From: Bordetella ansorpii
GTDB lineage: Bacteria; Pseudomonadota; Gammaproteobacteria; Burkholderiales; Burkholderiaceae_B
Direction: 5' to 3'
Length of the DNA: 64,000 bases
Assembly (NCBI RefSeq): GCF_900078315.1
Contig: NZ_FKBS01000006.1
Location: 124,001 to 188,000 of the forward strand
Both the position numbers and the translations under genes were made by a program. This document shows positions 54,512 through 63,273 of the stretch, one piece after another. The notes under the pieces are model-generated. The model was not told the origin of the DNA and did no database searches. It saw only the letters and a program-made list of their open reading frames with translations. The stretch's first letter is position 1; each line of letters opens with the position of its first letter.

Positions 54512-55204
54512 TCAGGCTGCAACGGCCTCGGTGGGCTGGTGCGTGTCAGCGCGCGCGCGAAGATGGTCGGCCAGTTCGGCGATGTGCAGCGCCACCAGGC
54601 CGTGCATGGCCGCGTAGCGTTCCAGCGATGCGCCGCGCATCATCGTGCCATCGGGGTTCATCAGTTCGCACAGCACACCCGCGGGGCGCAGGCCGGCCAG
54701 TTCGGCCAGGTCGACGGACCCTTCGGTATGGCCGCGGCGCGTCAGCACGCCGCCCGGCTGCGCGCGCAGCGGGAACACGTGGCCCGGGCTGACCAGGTCG
54801 GTGCGCTGCGCCTGCGGCGCGATGGCCGCGCGGATGGTGGTGACGCGGTCGACCGCCGAGACGCCGGTGCTGACGCCTTCGCGCGCCTCGATGGAGACGG
54901 TGAAGGCCGTGCCGTGACGTGCGCCGTTATGGCTGACCATGGGCGGCAGACCCAGCTTGTCGAGCGTTTCGCCGGGCAGGCACAGGCACACGATGCCGCT
55001 GCCGTCACGGATCAATTGCGCCATCACGGGCACGGTGAGCTTGTCGGCGGCGACGATCAGGTCGGCTTCGTTCTCGCGGTCGGCGTCGTCCATCAGGATG
55101 ATGGGACGGCCGGTGCGCAGGTGCTGCAGGGCGCGCGCAAGCCGCATGGCGAAAGGCTGTGCGTACAGGGGGGAAACTGCGGGGGAAGCAACGGTAGAGG
55201 ACAT
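54512..55204 (-). CDS. ribB: 3,4-dihydroxy-2-butanone-4-phosphate synthase
   Basis: The 230-residue enzyme converts ribulose-5-phosphate to the four-carbon unit of riboflavin. The acidic active site [20 protein letters not shown], the loop [30 protein letters not shown] and the end [20 protein letters not shown], with the catalytic His and Glu, are all present. It ends without a RibA domain, so it is monofunctional. It sits alone behind an FMN riboswitch, which should shut it off when FMN is abundant. Convergent with the efflux operon. Confidence 0.96.
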   Translation of the reverse strand: MSSTVASPAVSPLYAQPFAMRLARALQHLRTGRPIILMDDADRENEADLIVAADKLTVPVMAQLIRDGSGIVCLCLPGETLDKLGLPPMVSHNGARHGTAFTVSIEAREGVSTGVSAVDRVTTIRAAIAPQAQRTDLVSPGHVFPLRAQPGGVLTRRGHTEGSVDLAELAGLRPAGVLCELMNPDGTMMRGASLERYAAMHGLVALHIAELADHLRARADTHQPTEAVAA

Positions 55205-55317
55205 TGAAACGCTCTCGCGAAAAAAGGGGCGAAAAACGTTCCAGGGCTACGGACAGCCGTACGCCATGCGCGGCACGGACGCGCAGCGTCCTTGCCGTGA
55301 ATGGCGTGCCGGCACAT

Positions 55318-55460
55318 CTTCTTTCATCCGGACTGTGACCGTCGGCCCTGGCATCGCACCAGATCTGCTGACCCCGTGGTCGGAAAGACCACGGGCGCTC
55401 GCGGGCTCGCCGCATTGCGCGGCATACCGCCGGTGGGGAGTTTCGCCCCGCCCTGAAGAC
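55318..55460 (-). ncRNA. FMN riboswitch (RFN element) of ribB
   Basis: Read on the minus strand, the conserved RFN blocks appear in order: CTTCAGGGCGGGGCGAAA at the 5' side, TCCCCACCGGCGGT, a variable hairpin CCGTGGTCTTTCCGACCACG, GGTCAGCAGATCTGGTG, CCAGGGCCGACGGTCACAGT and CCGGATGAAAGAAG at the 3' side. These match the FMN aptamer closely. Between it and ribB (55205-55317) lies a second long hairpin built from GCACGCCAT/ATGGCGTAC and CGGCA/TGCCG pairs, but no T run. Control is therefore probably translational or Rho-dependent. Confidence 0.95.
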
Positions 55461-55582
55461 GTACTGCGGGTCGCGGGATGGCGACCGTGCGGGAATTGTA
55501 CGCCTGTCGAAGCGGGCGGACCGCCGGCGGCTCAGACAGATTGCTCAGAAGCTTAAGGACGCGCTTTCCCGTCGCGCCCGGC

Positions 55583-56080
55583 TCACGCCGCGTCCGGCTG
55601 CTTTTTCTTCTTCTTTTCGGGCAGCGCCAGCATGGTGCCGCGGCAGGTGGCCGCGCCGCACAGGCAGCGGTAGCCATCTTTCAGCTTCTTGGTGATGCGG
55701 CCGTCCATGACCAGGCCGTAGTCGTAGAACAGCTCTTCGCCGCGCTTGATGTCGCGCAGCGCCACGATGTAGACGCGCTTGCCGCCGGCGCCTTCCTGCG
55801 CCTCGCAGTTGGGAGCGCAGGCGTGGTTGATCCAGCGTGCGTCATTGCCGTTGTCGCCGCCGTCGATGACCTTGCCCGAACTGATCGCGAAGAAGAACGT
55901 GTGGAACGGATCGTCGGGATTGGTGGGGTGCCGGCGATCGGCCTCTTCCGGGGTGATGCGGCGGCCGCCGTATTCGATGATGCGCGTGCCGGCGGGGATC
56001 TTGCGGGCGGCGAAGACGCCGTTGCCATGCAGCTTGGAGCTGCGCACGGCGTACCACGGTTTGGCGATGTCGGAGGTCAT
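55583..56080 (-). CDS. SET-domain protein-lysine methyltransferase
   Basis: A compact 165-residue SET protein. The SET fold shows as WYAVRSSKLHGNGVFAARKI, the cofactor/substrate region WINHACAPNCEAQEG (equivalent to the NHSxxPN motif) and ELFYDYGLVMDGR (YDYG active-site Tyr). A post-SET-like Cys set CLCGAATCRGTML closes the protein, followed by a Lys-rich tail (EKKKKKQPDAA). SET proteins methylate lysines using S-adenosylmethionine; bacterial members are known, and targets include chromatin-like or ribosomal proteins. The start at 56080 gives the minimal complete domain. Target unknown; divergent from the bestrophin gene. Confidence 0.9.
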   Translation of the reverse strand: MTSDIAKPWYAVRSSKLHGNGVFAARKIPAGTRIIEYGGRRITPEEADRRHPTNPDDPFHTFFFAISSGKVIDGGDNGNDARWINHACAPNCEAQEGAGGKRVYIVALRDIKRGEELFYDYGLVMDGRITKKLKDGYRCLCGAATCRGTMLALPEKKKKKQPDAA

Positions 56081-56200
56081 TGAGGACGGGGTGCGGTGGG
56101 CGGAAGCGAGCGCCATTATATCGGCGCGTGTGTTACGCCATTGCCCTGGCACAGGCGTATAGTGCTCGCCATCGATTCGCCGTGCCGCCTTGTTCCCATC

Positions 56201-57121
56201 ATGATCGTCCGTCCGCGTCCCTCCGCACTGGGCCTGTTGTTCATCAAGCGCGGATCGATCATCCCCATCGTCCTGCCCAAGCTGCTGTGCATCCTGGTGC
56301 TGTCCTGTGCGATCGGCTGGGTGCATTCGCGCGGCTGGTTCGACCCGGGCCACCTGAGCGCGGTGCCGTTCTCGCTGTTCGGCCTGGCGCTGTCGGTGTT
56401 CATGGGTTTTCGCAACAACGTCTGCTATGACCGCTGGTGGGAAGGGCGCCGCCAGTGGGGCGAGCTGATCGTGCAGGTGCGCAGCCTGGCGCGCGAATCC
56501 GCCGCGGTGCTGGCGCCGCCCGAGCCCGAATTGCAGGCGCGGCTGGTGCGCCGCCTGATCGCCTATGCCCACGGCCTGGCGGCCCGCCTGCGTGGCGACA
56601 CCGATGTGCTGACCGCCGCGCGGCCCTGGCTGGACACCTCCGACATCGAGAGCTGTACGGGCCGGCGCAACGTGCCGGATGCCCTGTTGCGTGCCATCAA
56701 TGCCGACCTGGCCGACTGCCTGCGCCGTGGCGTGATCGGCGACGTGGTCTATCAGGGCATGGTGCTGCGCGTGGGCGCTTGCGCAGGCGTGCAGGCCGCG
56801 TGCGAACGCATCCAGAACACGCCGCCGCCGTTCGCCTATTCGCTGTTGCTGCACCGCACGGCCTGGCTGTTCTGCCTGCTGCTGCCGTTCGGGCTGGTGG
56901 GGGCGCTGGGCCTGCTGACTCCGCTGGCCGTGGTGATCGTGGCCTATACCTTCTTCGGCCTGGACGCCTTGGGCGACGAGCTGGAAGAACCCTTCGGCAT
57001 GGCCGAGAACGACCTGCCCTTGCAGGCCATGGCGCGCACCATCGAGATCGACCTGCTCGAAGGCCTGGGCGTGCAGCCGCTGCCCGAGCCGTTGAAGCCG
57101 GTCGACTACGTGTTGATGTAA
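56201..57121 (+). CDS. Bestrophin-like (UPF0187) membrane channel protein
   Basis: A 306-residue member of the bacterial bestrophin family, pentameric ion channels. Seen are the N-terminal helix IIPIVLPKLLCILVLSCAIG, LSVFMGFRNNVCYDRWWEGR (with the conserved FRNNxxYDRWWE block), a central pair of membrane segments (about 225-260) and the end FGMAENDLPLQAMARTIEID. These match the family over its length. The start at 56201 is the first Met before the conserved region. It is convergent with the Lrp gene; the stop codons are directly adjacent. Confidence 0.93.
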   Translation: MIVRPRPSALGLLFIKRGSIIPIVLPKLLCILVLSCAIGWVHSRGWFDPGHLSAVPFSLFGLALSVFMGFRNNVCYDRWWEGRRQWGELIVQVRSLARESAAVLAPPEPELQARLVRRLIAYAHGLAARLRGDTDVLTAARPWLDTSDIESCTGRRNVPDALLRAINADLADCLRRGVIGDVVYQGMVLRVGACAGVQAACERIQNTPPPFAYSLLLHRTAWLFCLLLPFGLVGALGLLTPLAVVIVAYTFFGLDALGDELEEPFGMAENDLPLQAMARTIEIDLLEGLGVQPLPEPLKPVDYVLM

Positions 57122-57598
57122 TCAGCCGGCCGCCGGCGGCGCCATCAGCGGCAGCCGTGTCTCTTTCAGGCTGCGCAGCACGAAGCCCGACTTGCTGTGC
57201 CGGATGCCCGGAATGCGGTAGAGCCGCTCGCGCAAGAGCCGCTCGTAGTCGCGCGTGTCGCGCACCGCGATGCGGATGTAATAGTCGTAGTCGCCCGACA
57301 CCAGGAAGGCCTCCAGCACCTCGGGGATATCGGACAGCGCACGGCCGAACTCGTACAGCGTCTCTTCGCTGTGGCTTTCCAGCGTGACGTGCACGATGAC
57401 GGTGTCCGTGTATCCCAGCTTGGCCGGGTCGATGTCCACCGTATAGCCGCGGATGACGCCCTCTTTCTCCATGCGCTTGATGCGGTTCCAGCAGGGCGTG
57501 GGCGACAGGCCGACCAGCGCGCCGATGTCGTTCAGACTGGCGCGCGCGTTGTCCTGCAATGCCTTCAAGATGGCGAGATCGAATTTGTCCAGAGTCAT
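57122..57598 (-). CDS. Lrp/AsnC-family regulator
   Basis: A 158-residue Lrp-type regulator. The N-terminal helix-turn-helix is LDKFDLAILKALQDNARASL and IGALVGLSPTPCWNRIKRME, followed by the ligand-binding RAM domain with VLEAFLVSGDYDYYIRIAVR. The start may be 57598 or 57607 (three more residues, MKK); the former is used. Divergent from the acetolactate synthase gene across 93 bp of AT-rich DNA with inverted repeats, so it very likely regulates that gene in response to an amino acid. Confidence 0.93.
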   Translation of the reverse strand: MTLDKFDLAILKALQDNARASLNDIGALVGLSPTPCWNRIKRMEKEGVIRGYTVDIDPAKLGYTDTVIVHVTLESHSEETLYEFGRALSDIPEVLEAFLVSGDYDYYIRIAVRDTRDYERLLRERLYRIPGIRHSKSGFVLRSLKETRLPLMAPPAAG

Positions 57599-57608
57599 TT
57601 TCTTCATT

Positions 57609-57660
57609 TTCGATGAATCGAAGAAGAATTTACTGCAACTGGACGGTATATGCAGAAAAT
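57609..57660. promoter_or_regulatory. Inverted repeats between Lrp and acetolactate synthase genes
   Basis: TTCGAT-GA-ATCGAA (57609-57622) is a perfect short palindrome. ATTTACTGCA (57628-57637 region) pairs with TGCAGAAAAT (57651-57660) with one mismatch. The intergenic region is strongly AT-rich. Both features suit Lrp-type binding sites. Confidence 0.5.
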
Positions 57661-57691
57661 AAGATAAAAATTCTTCCCATCTGGCCCTAAG

Positions 57692-59509
57692 ATGGTCAAC
57701 ATGAACGATCGTCTCTCCCCCTCCGCCCTCGCCGTCCTGGACGCCGCCGAACCGCCTCGCAACGGGGCGCAGATCCTGCTGGATACCCTCATCGCCTGTG
57801 GCGTCGACACCGTGTTCGGCTATCCCGGCGGCGCCGTGCTGCCGCTGTACGACGCGCTGCACGCCGAGCCGCGCCTGCGCCACGTGCTGGTGCGCCACGA
57901 GCAGGCCGCGGTGCATGCCGCCGAGGGCTATGCGCGCAGCACCGGCCGTCCAGGGGTGGTGTTCGTCACGTCGGGTCCCGGCATGGCCAACACCACCTCG
58001 GGCCTGCTGGACGCCATGTGCGACTCGATTCCCGTGCTGTGCATCAGCGGCCAGGTGGCGACGTCGGCCATCGGCACCGATGCCTTCCAGGAATGCGATG
58101 CGTTGGGTATTTCGCGCTCGGTCACCAAGTGGAATACGCAGGTGCATTGCGCGGGCGAGGTCGCGTCGGTGGTGGCGCGCGCCTTCGCGCTGACCCGCGA
58201 GGGCCGCCCGGGCCCGGTGCTGGTGGACTTGCCCAAGGACGTGCAACTGGCCGCACCCGATCCCGATTGCGCGGACTCGGAAGCCGCCATGCAGCGCCGC
58301 GGCGAGGCCGAGTTGCGCGCGCGCCGGCACGTCAACAAGAATGCCGGCCGCCTGCCGCAAGGTGCGCTGCGCCGTGCCCTGGCGCTGATCGAGCAGGCCG
58401 AACGCCCCGTGTTCTACGGCGGCGGCGGCCTGGTGAACGCGGGGCCGGACGCCTGCGCGGCCTTTACCACCCTGGTGCGTGCCAGCGGCGCGCCCTGCAC
58501 GCTGACGTTGATGGGCCTGGGCGCCTTCCCGGCCTCCGACCCGCAGTTCGTGGGCATGCTGGGCATGCACGGCACGCTGGAAGCCAACCTGGCCATGCAC
58601 GAGTCCGACCTGGTGGTGTGCGTGGGGGCGCGCTTCGACGACCGCATCACCGGCAAGCTGGCCGAGTTCTGCCCAAATGCGCGCAAGATCCATATCGACA
58701 TCGACCCCACCTCGATCAACAAGGTGGTGCGCGTGGACGTGGCCCTGGTGGGCGATGCGCTGCCGATGCTGCAGGCGCTGTCGGCCGATCTGCCGGCCTT
58801 GCCTGTCGCCCGGCTGGATGCCTGGTGGCGCCGTATCGAGGCCTGGCGCGCGCGCCGCTGCCTGGATTTCACGCCCAGCGACAAGGCCATCCTGCCGCAG
58901 CACCTGATGCAGCGCCTGAACGCCGCGCTGGAAGGCCGCGACGCCATCGTCTCGACCGACGTGGGCCAGCACCAGATGTGGGCGGCGCAGTACCTGCGCT
59001 TCGACCGCCCCAACCGCTGGCTGACCTCGGGCGGCGCCGGCACCATGGGCTACGGCGTGCCCGCCGCCATCGGCGCGCAGATCGCTTATCCCGACCGCAC
59101 GGTGGCGTGCGTCAGCGGCGACGCGTCGGTGCTGATGAACATCCAGGAGTTGTCCACTGCCATCCAGCACCGCGCGCCCGTCAAGGTGGTGCTGTGCAAC
59201 AATGGCTACATGGGCATGGTGCGCCAGTGGCAGGAACTGATCCACGGCGGCCGCTACAGCCACAGCTACAACGAGGCGCTGCCCGATTTCGTGGCGCTGG
59301 CCAAGGCGTTCGGCTGGGGCGCCGCGCGCGTCGAGCATCCTTCCGAACTGGATGCCGCGCTCGCGCAATGCCTGGCCTACGACGGTCCGTTCTTCCTGGA
59401 CGTGGTGGTGCAGGCGCAGGAAAACTGCTTCCCGATGATGCCCGCGGGGCACGGCCACCATCGCATGATGCTGTCCGAAGGGGTCTGGTACGAAGAGCCT
59501 TCGGCCTGA
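57692..59509 (+). CDS. ilvB: Acetolactate synthase catalytic subunit
   Basis: A thiamine-diphosphate enzyme of 605 residues. The N-terminal domain has [15 protein letters not shown] and the catalytic Glu70 in [21 protein letters not shown] central FAD-type domain holds [15 protein letters not shown]. The C-terminal cofactor motif runs from [17 protein letters not shown] to [19 protein letters not shown]. It matches biosynthetic large subunits, but no small regulatory subunit (ilvH) lies next to it and the main ilvIHC operon must be elsewhere. It may be a second isozyme or act on another 2-oxo acid. The divergent Lrp gene suggests amino-acid control. Confidence 0.9.
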   Translation: MVNMNDRLSPSALAVLDAAEPPRNGAQILLDTLIACGVDTVFGYPGGAVLPLYDALHAEPRLRHVLVRHEQAAVHAAEGYARSTGRPGVVFVTSGPGMANTTSGLLDAMCDSIPVLCISGQVATSAIGTDAFQECDALGISRSVTKWNTQVHCAGEVASVVARAFALTREGRPGPVLVDLPKDVQLAAPDPDCADSEAAMQRRGEAELRARRHVNKNAGRLPQGALRRALALIEQAERPVFYGGGGLVNAGPDACAAFTTLVRASGAPCTLTLMGLGAFPASDPQFVGMLGMHGTLEANLAMHESDLVVCVGARFDDRITGKLAEFCPNARKIHIDIDPTSINKVVRVDVALVGDALPMLQALSADLPALPVARLDAWWRRIEAWRARRCLDFTPSDKAILPQHLMQRLNAALEGRDAIVSTDVGQHQMWAAQYLRFDRPNRWLTSGGAGTMGYGVPAAIGAQIAYPDRTVACVSGDASVLMNIQELSTAIQHRAPVKVVLCNNGYMGMVRQWQELIHGGRYSHSYNEALPDFVALAKAFGWGAARVEHPSELDAALAQCLAYDGPFFLDVVVQAQENCFPMMPAGHGHHRMMLSEGVWYEEPSA

Positions 59510-59592
59510 AAAAAAACGCCGCCGGATATGAATTGACCTGCGCAGCTTGGGGGTCGCCAAGCCTCCGCGGGGGAGTTCAATGAGGCGGCGTT
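59509..59592 (-). terminator. Long nested terminator hairpin of the amidase gene
   Basis: AACGCCGCC (59515-59523) pairs with GGCGGCGTT (59584-59592). Inside, ATTGA (59532-59536) pairs with TCAAT (59577-59581), and GCTTGG (59545-59550) with CCAAGC (59557-59562). On the minus strand the outer stem ends in eight T residues (A run 59509-59516). It lies between the acetolactate synthase stop and the leftward amidase stop. Confidence 0.75.
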
Positions 59593-59614
59593 CTGCGTCG
59601 GATACCGGCCGGGC

Positions 59615-60913
59615 TTACATTTCGGGCGGCTGTTCGGCCAGCACGCCCTGCACCCAGTTGGCGATGGACAACAGGCGATGGTCGTCGTGGGCTCGGCCGA
59701 TGGCCTGCAGGCCCACCGGCAGGCCCTGCGGCCCCTGCGCGAAAGGCAGGTGCACCGTGGCCACGCCGGCCAGCGTCCAGCCGCGGCAGAATTGCGGGTC
59801 GCCCGTGCCCTGTTCATAGAACGGGGCCTCGCCCGCCGCGCTGGGCGCCAGCAGGATGTCGTAGTCGTCGAACCAGGTGTCGATGCGCGCGCAGATGCGC
59901 GCGGCGTGCTGGCGCAGCGTCAGGTACTTCTCGGCCGAGATGCCGGCGCCGGCATCCAGAACGGCCTGCAGCTTCATGCTGAGCTGCGCGCCATGCATGC
60001 GGCGCTCGAAGGCCAGCGACATCGCGGCCTCGAAGGACATGATGTCCGCGTGCAGTTGCACCACCATGCAGTCTTCATCGGGCGGGGGCATGTCCTGCAC
60101 GTGCGCGCCCGCCGCGGACAGCACGCGCGCGGCGTGCTCGAAGGCCGTGCGGCTTTCGGGCTGGGTATGGCGCCATTGCTGCGAGCGGAACATGCCGATG
60201 CGCGGCTTGCCGTCGTAGTCCAGCTTCAGCAGGCGCGGATCGCGCATCAGCACCGAGGCCAGCAGGCCCACGTCCTCGACCGAGCGGGCGAAGCCGCCGA
60301 TGGTGTCCAGCGAGTCGGACAGGTTTTTCATGCCGGCGCGCGGCACGCGCCCGAAGCTGGGCTTGAAGCCCACGACGCCGCAATACGCGGCCGGCCGGAT
60401 GATGGAACCGGCCGTCTGCGTGCCCAGCGCCAACGGCACCATGTCGTCCGCCACCGCGGCAGCCGAGCCGCTGGACGAGCCGCCCGGCGTATAGGCCAGG
60501 TTGCGCGGATTATGGGTGGGACCGGGGGTGTAGGTGGCGAATTCGGTGGTGACGGTCTTGCCGGGCACCACGACGCCCTCGTCGCGGCACAGCGCCACAC
60601 AGGCCGCGTCGGCGTCGGGCTGGTGGTGCTCGTAGATGCTCGAGCCGTACCGGGTGGGCAGATCGTGGGTGTCGAAGATGTCTTTCACCCCCAGCGGCAG
60701 GCCGTGCAGCACGCCGCGCACCGGACCGCGGTCCAGCACCTGCGCTTGCGCGATGGCGGCCTCGGCATTCAGGGTCACCCAGGCCTGCACGTGGGGCTCG
60801 CGCTGCTCGATGCGCGCCAGGCAGGCGCGTATCAACTGCTCGGCGCTCAATTCCCGGCGGTTGAGTAATCGAGCGGCCTCGAGCGCGCCCAGTTTGTTCA
60901 ATACGGTCGACAT
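59615..60913 (-). CDS. Amidase (amidase-signature family)
   Basis: A 432-residue amidase-signature enzyme. The catalytic Lys lies in GLPLGVKDIFDTHDLPTRYG (near residue 76), the Gly/Ser loop is YTPGGSSSGSAAAVADDMVP, and GTQTAGSIIRPAAYCGVVGF holds the nucleophile. It resembles biuret-, allophanate- or arylamide-type amidases in length and signature but the substrate cannot be read from the sequence. It is divergent from the LacI-type regulator across 253 bp, so common control is possible. A strong terminator follows. Confidence 0.88.
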   Translation of the reverse strand: MSTVLNKLGALEAARLLNRRELSAEQLIRACLARIEQREPHVQAWVTLNAEAAIAQAQVLDRGPVRGVLHGLPLGVKDIFDTHDLPTRYGSSIYEHHQPDADAACVALCRDEGVVVPGKTVTTEFATYTPGPTHNPRNLAYTPGGSSSGSAAAVADDMVPLALGTQTAGSIIRPAAYCGVVGFKPSFGRVPRAGMKNLSDSLDTIGGFARSVEDVGLLASVLMRDPRLLKLDYDGKPRIGMFRSQQWRHTQPESRTAFEHAARVLSAAGAHVQDMPPPDEDCMVVQLHADIMSFEAAMSLAFERRMHGAQLSMKLQAVLDAGAGISAEKYLTLRQHAARICARIDTWFDDYDILLAPSAAGEAPFYEQGTGDPQFCRGWTLAGVATVHLPFAQGPQGLPVGLQAIGRAHDDHRLLSIANWVQGVLAEQPPEM

Positions 60914-61105
60914 CCCGTTTTCCCCAACGAGTGTTTTCTTTCTTTATGACGCCGGCAATGGGAAATTCGTTCCAAGGCCAAGGCTTTCAACCAAATATGT
61001 CTGAAGTGTAGAAGCAAGACCACTGTTGCGCCAACCCCACGCGGCAATATGGCCTCATGCCGGACATATAGGGTGAAGCAAGCGGCGTACCCGGCAATCG
61101 TGTGG

Positions 61106-61123
61106 GTGACATGAGGTTGTCAC
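61106..61123. promoter_or_regulatory. Inverted repeat GTGACA-N6-TGTCAC
   Basis: A perfect 6-bp inverted repeat with a 6-bp centre, 15 bp upstream of the LacI-type palindrome. A second protein site is possible. Short enough that chance cannot be ruled out. Confidence 0.35.
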
Positions 61124-61137
61124 GCGGCGGTTTTAAA

Positions 61138-61153
61138 TTGAAAACGTTTTCAA
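61138..61153. promoter_or_regulatory. LacI-family operator palindrome
   Basis: TTGAAAACGTTTTCAA is a perfect 16-bp palindrome with a central CG, the classic form of LacI/GalR-family operators. It lies 14 bp before the start of the LacI-type gene, so autoregulation is very likely. Confidence 0.8.
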
Positions 61154-61166
61154 AGAAGCTGCCGCC

Positions 61167-62204
61167 GTGAACCGCAAAGCCCCCCATCGTCCTTCCATCG
61201 TCGAAGTGGCCCGCAAGGCGGGCGTCTCGCCGGCCACGGTGTCGCGCGCGTTCAACCAGCCCGAGCTGCTCAAGCCCGACACGCTGGCGCGCATCGAGGC
61301 CATTGCGCGGGAGGACGGCTTCCGCCCCAACCGCGTCGGCCGCAGCCTGCGCGCCGGCAGCACCCGCACCATCGGCCTGCTGCTGCCCACGCTGACCAAT
61401 CCGGTGTTCGCCGACTGTTTCGAGGGCGCCGAGCAGCATGCCCGCCAGGCCGGGTACAGCGTCATGGTAGCCACCACGGGCTATGCGCCGGCCGTCGAGT
61501 CGCACGTGGTGCAAGAGCTGATCGATCATCAGGTCGATGGCCTGATCCTGACCGTGGGCACGCCCACGCGCAACGCCACGCTGGCCGCGTTGCAGGACGC
61601 CCGCATGCCGCACGTGCTGGCCTACAACGAATCCACCAGCCATCCCTTCGTGTCGGTGGACAACCGCGCCGCCGCGCGCGAGATGGTCGGGCTGCTGGCC
61701 TCGCTGGGCCATCGCCGCATCGCCATCGTCACCGGCCCGCTGGCCGCTTCCGACCGCGCGCGCCGCCGCCTCGAGGGCGCCCGCGCCGCCGCGCGCCAGC
61801 ATGATCTCGACCCCCTTGGGCACATTGTCATGCCGGCGCACACGGCCGCCAGCGCCGAGGTGCTGCGCGATGCGCTGAAAGGCCCCAAGGCGCCCACCGC
61901 GCTGTTCTGTTCCAACGACCTGCTGGCCACCTCGGTCATTGCCCATCTGGTCGGCATGGGGCTGCGCGTGCCGGGCAACGTTTCCGTCTGCGGCTTCGAC
62001 GGCGTGGCCATAGGCTTGCTCATGGTGCCGCCGCTGACCTCGGTCGAGCAGCCCAGCCGGCAGATCGGCGCCACCGCATGCGCCAACCTGCTGGCGCTGC
62101 TGGATGGCGCAGAGATCCAGTCCGTGCGGCTGCCGCATCGCATTCTCCCCGGGGGCACGGTTGCCGCTCCCGCCTCTTCCACGCGACCCACCAGGAAGTC
62201 CTGA
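61167..62204 (+). CDS. LacI-family transcriptional regulator
   Basis: A 345-residue LacI/GalR regulator starting at GTG 61167. The helix-turn-helix RPSIVEVARKAGVSPATVSR (residues 8-27) and hinge (FRPNRVGRSLRAGSTRTIGL) are clear, and the periplasmic-binding-like effector domain contains LLLPTLTNPVFADCFEGAEQ and VSVDNRAAAREMVGLLASLG. A 16-bp palindrome lies just upstream. The ABC importer genes start two bases after its stop, so regulator and transporter share a transcript. Confidence 0.94.
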   Translation: MNRKAPHRPSIVEVARKAGVSPATVSRAFNQPELLKPDTLARIEAIAREDGFRPNRVGRSLRAGSTRTIGLLLPTLTNPVFADCFEGAEQHARQAGYSVMVATTGYAPAVESHVVQELIDHQVDGLILTVGTPTRNATLAALQDARMPHVLAYNESTSHPFVSVDNRAAAREMVGLLASLGHRRIAIVTGPLAASDRARRRLEGARAAARQHDLDPLGHIVMPAHTAASAEVLRDALKGPKAPTALFCSNDLLATSVIAHLVGMGLRVPGNVSVCGFDGVAIGLLMVPPLTSVEQPSRQIGATACANLLALLDGAEIQSVRLPHRILPGGTVAAPASSTRPTRKS

Positions 62205-62206
62205 TC

Positions 62207-63217
62207 ATGAAACGCATACTGAACGCCCTGCTGCGCGGCACGCTGGCCGCGCTGGCCATCGGCGCCGGCACCGCCCAGGCGCAAAACGCCGTCTGCTACA
62301 ACTGTCCGCCCGAGTGGGCCGACTGGGCCACGCAGATCCAGGCCATCAAGAAGGCCACCGGCATCACCGTGCCGCCCGACAACAAGAACTCGGGCCAGTC
62401 GCTGGCCTCGCTGGCCGCCGAACGCGCCAATCCCGTGGCCGACGTCGTCTACTACGGCGTCACCTTCGGCATCCAGGCCGACAAGGACGGCCTGATCCAG
62501 GCCTACAAGCCCGCCAACTGGGACCGCATCCCCGACGGCATGAAAGACCCGGCCGGCAAGTGGTTCGCCATCCATTCGGGCACGCTGGGCTTCATGGTGA
62601 ATGTGGACGCGCTCAAGGGCAAGCCGGTGCCGAAGTCGTGGGCCGACCTGACCAAGCCCGAATACCGCGGCATGGTCGGTTATCTGGACCCCGCCTCGGC
62701 CTTCGTGGGTTACGTGGGCGCCGTGGCCGTGAACCGCGCCCTGGGCGGTACGCTGCAGAACTTCGATCCGGGCATCGCCTGGTTCAAGAAGATGCAGGCC
62801 AACAGCCCCATCGTGCCCAAGCAGACCGCCTATGCTCGTGTGCTGTCCGGCGAAATCCCGATCCTGATCGACTACGACTTCAACGCCTACCGCGCCAAGT
62901 ACAAGGACGCCTCGAACGTGGCGTTCGTGATCCCGGCCGAAGGCACCATCGCCGTGCCGTACACGATGAGCCTGGTGGCCAATGCCCCGCACGCCGACAA
63001 CGGCCGCAAGGTGCTGGATTTCACGCTGTCGGACCAGGGCCAGGCGATCTGGGCCAATGCTTTCCTGCGCCCCGTGCGCCCCGAGACCATCTCGGCCGAA
63101 GCCCAGAAGAAGTTCCTGCCGGCCTCGGAATACGCCCGTGCCGGCACGGTGGACTACGCCGAAATGGCGTCGGTGCAGCGCGCGTTCGCCGAGCGCTACA
63201 CCAAAGAGATCAACTGA
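62207..63217 (+). CDS. ABC transporter periplasmic binding protein (Fe3+/aminoethylphosphonate type)
   Basis: A 336-residue periplasmic binding protein. A signal peptide (about 1-25, ending AQAQ) precedes AVCYNCPPEWADWATQIQAI, DVVYYGVTFGIQADKDGLIQ, GFMVNVDALKGKPVPKSWAD and VPYTMSLVANAPHADNGRKV. These resemble the ferric/2-aminoethylphosphonate/thiamine branch of extracellular solute-binding proteins. Two Cys residues near the N-terminus (CYNC) may form a disulfide. The gene begins two bases after the regulator stop, and a permease gene follows. The ligand is not determinable from sequence. Confidence 0.9.
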   Translation: MKRILNALLRGTLAALAIGAGTAQAQNAVCYNCPPEWADWATQIQAIKKATGITVPPDNKNSGQSLASLAAERANPVADVVYYGVTFGIQADKDGLIQAYKPANWDRIPDGMKDPAGKWFAIHSGTLGFMVNVDALKGKPVPKSWADLTKPEYRGMVGYLDPASAFVGYVGAVAVNRALGGTLQNFDPGIAWFKKMQANSPIVPKQTAYARVLSGEIPILIDYDFNAYRAKYKDASNVAFVIPAEGTIAVPYTMSLVANAPHADNGRKVLDFTLSDQGQAIWANAFLRPVRPETISAEAQKKFLPASEYARAGTVDYAEMASVQRAFAERYTKEIN

Positions 63218-63273
63218 CGTGACGCAGGTCCCGCAATCGCGCGCGCGTATTCCGATGCCTGGACGGCGCTGAC

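Noticed and set aside
60995-61069. Inverted repeat ATATGTC ... GACATAT with a 61-bp centre
   Set aside because: Seven-base arms so far apart are expected by chance in AT-richer DNA.
63219-63272. Short GTG-started frame of 17 codons between binding-protein and permease genes
   Set aside because: Too short, no motif and no clear ribosome-binding site. It ends one base before the permease start, so a coupling leader is conceivable but not supported.
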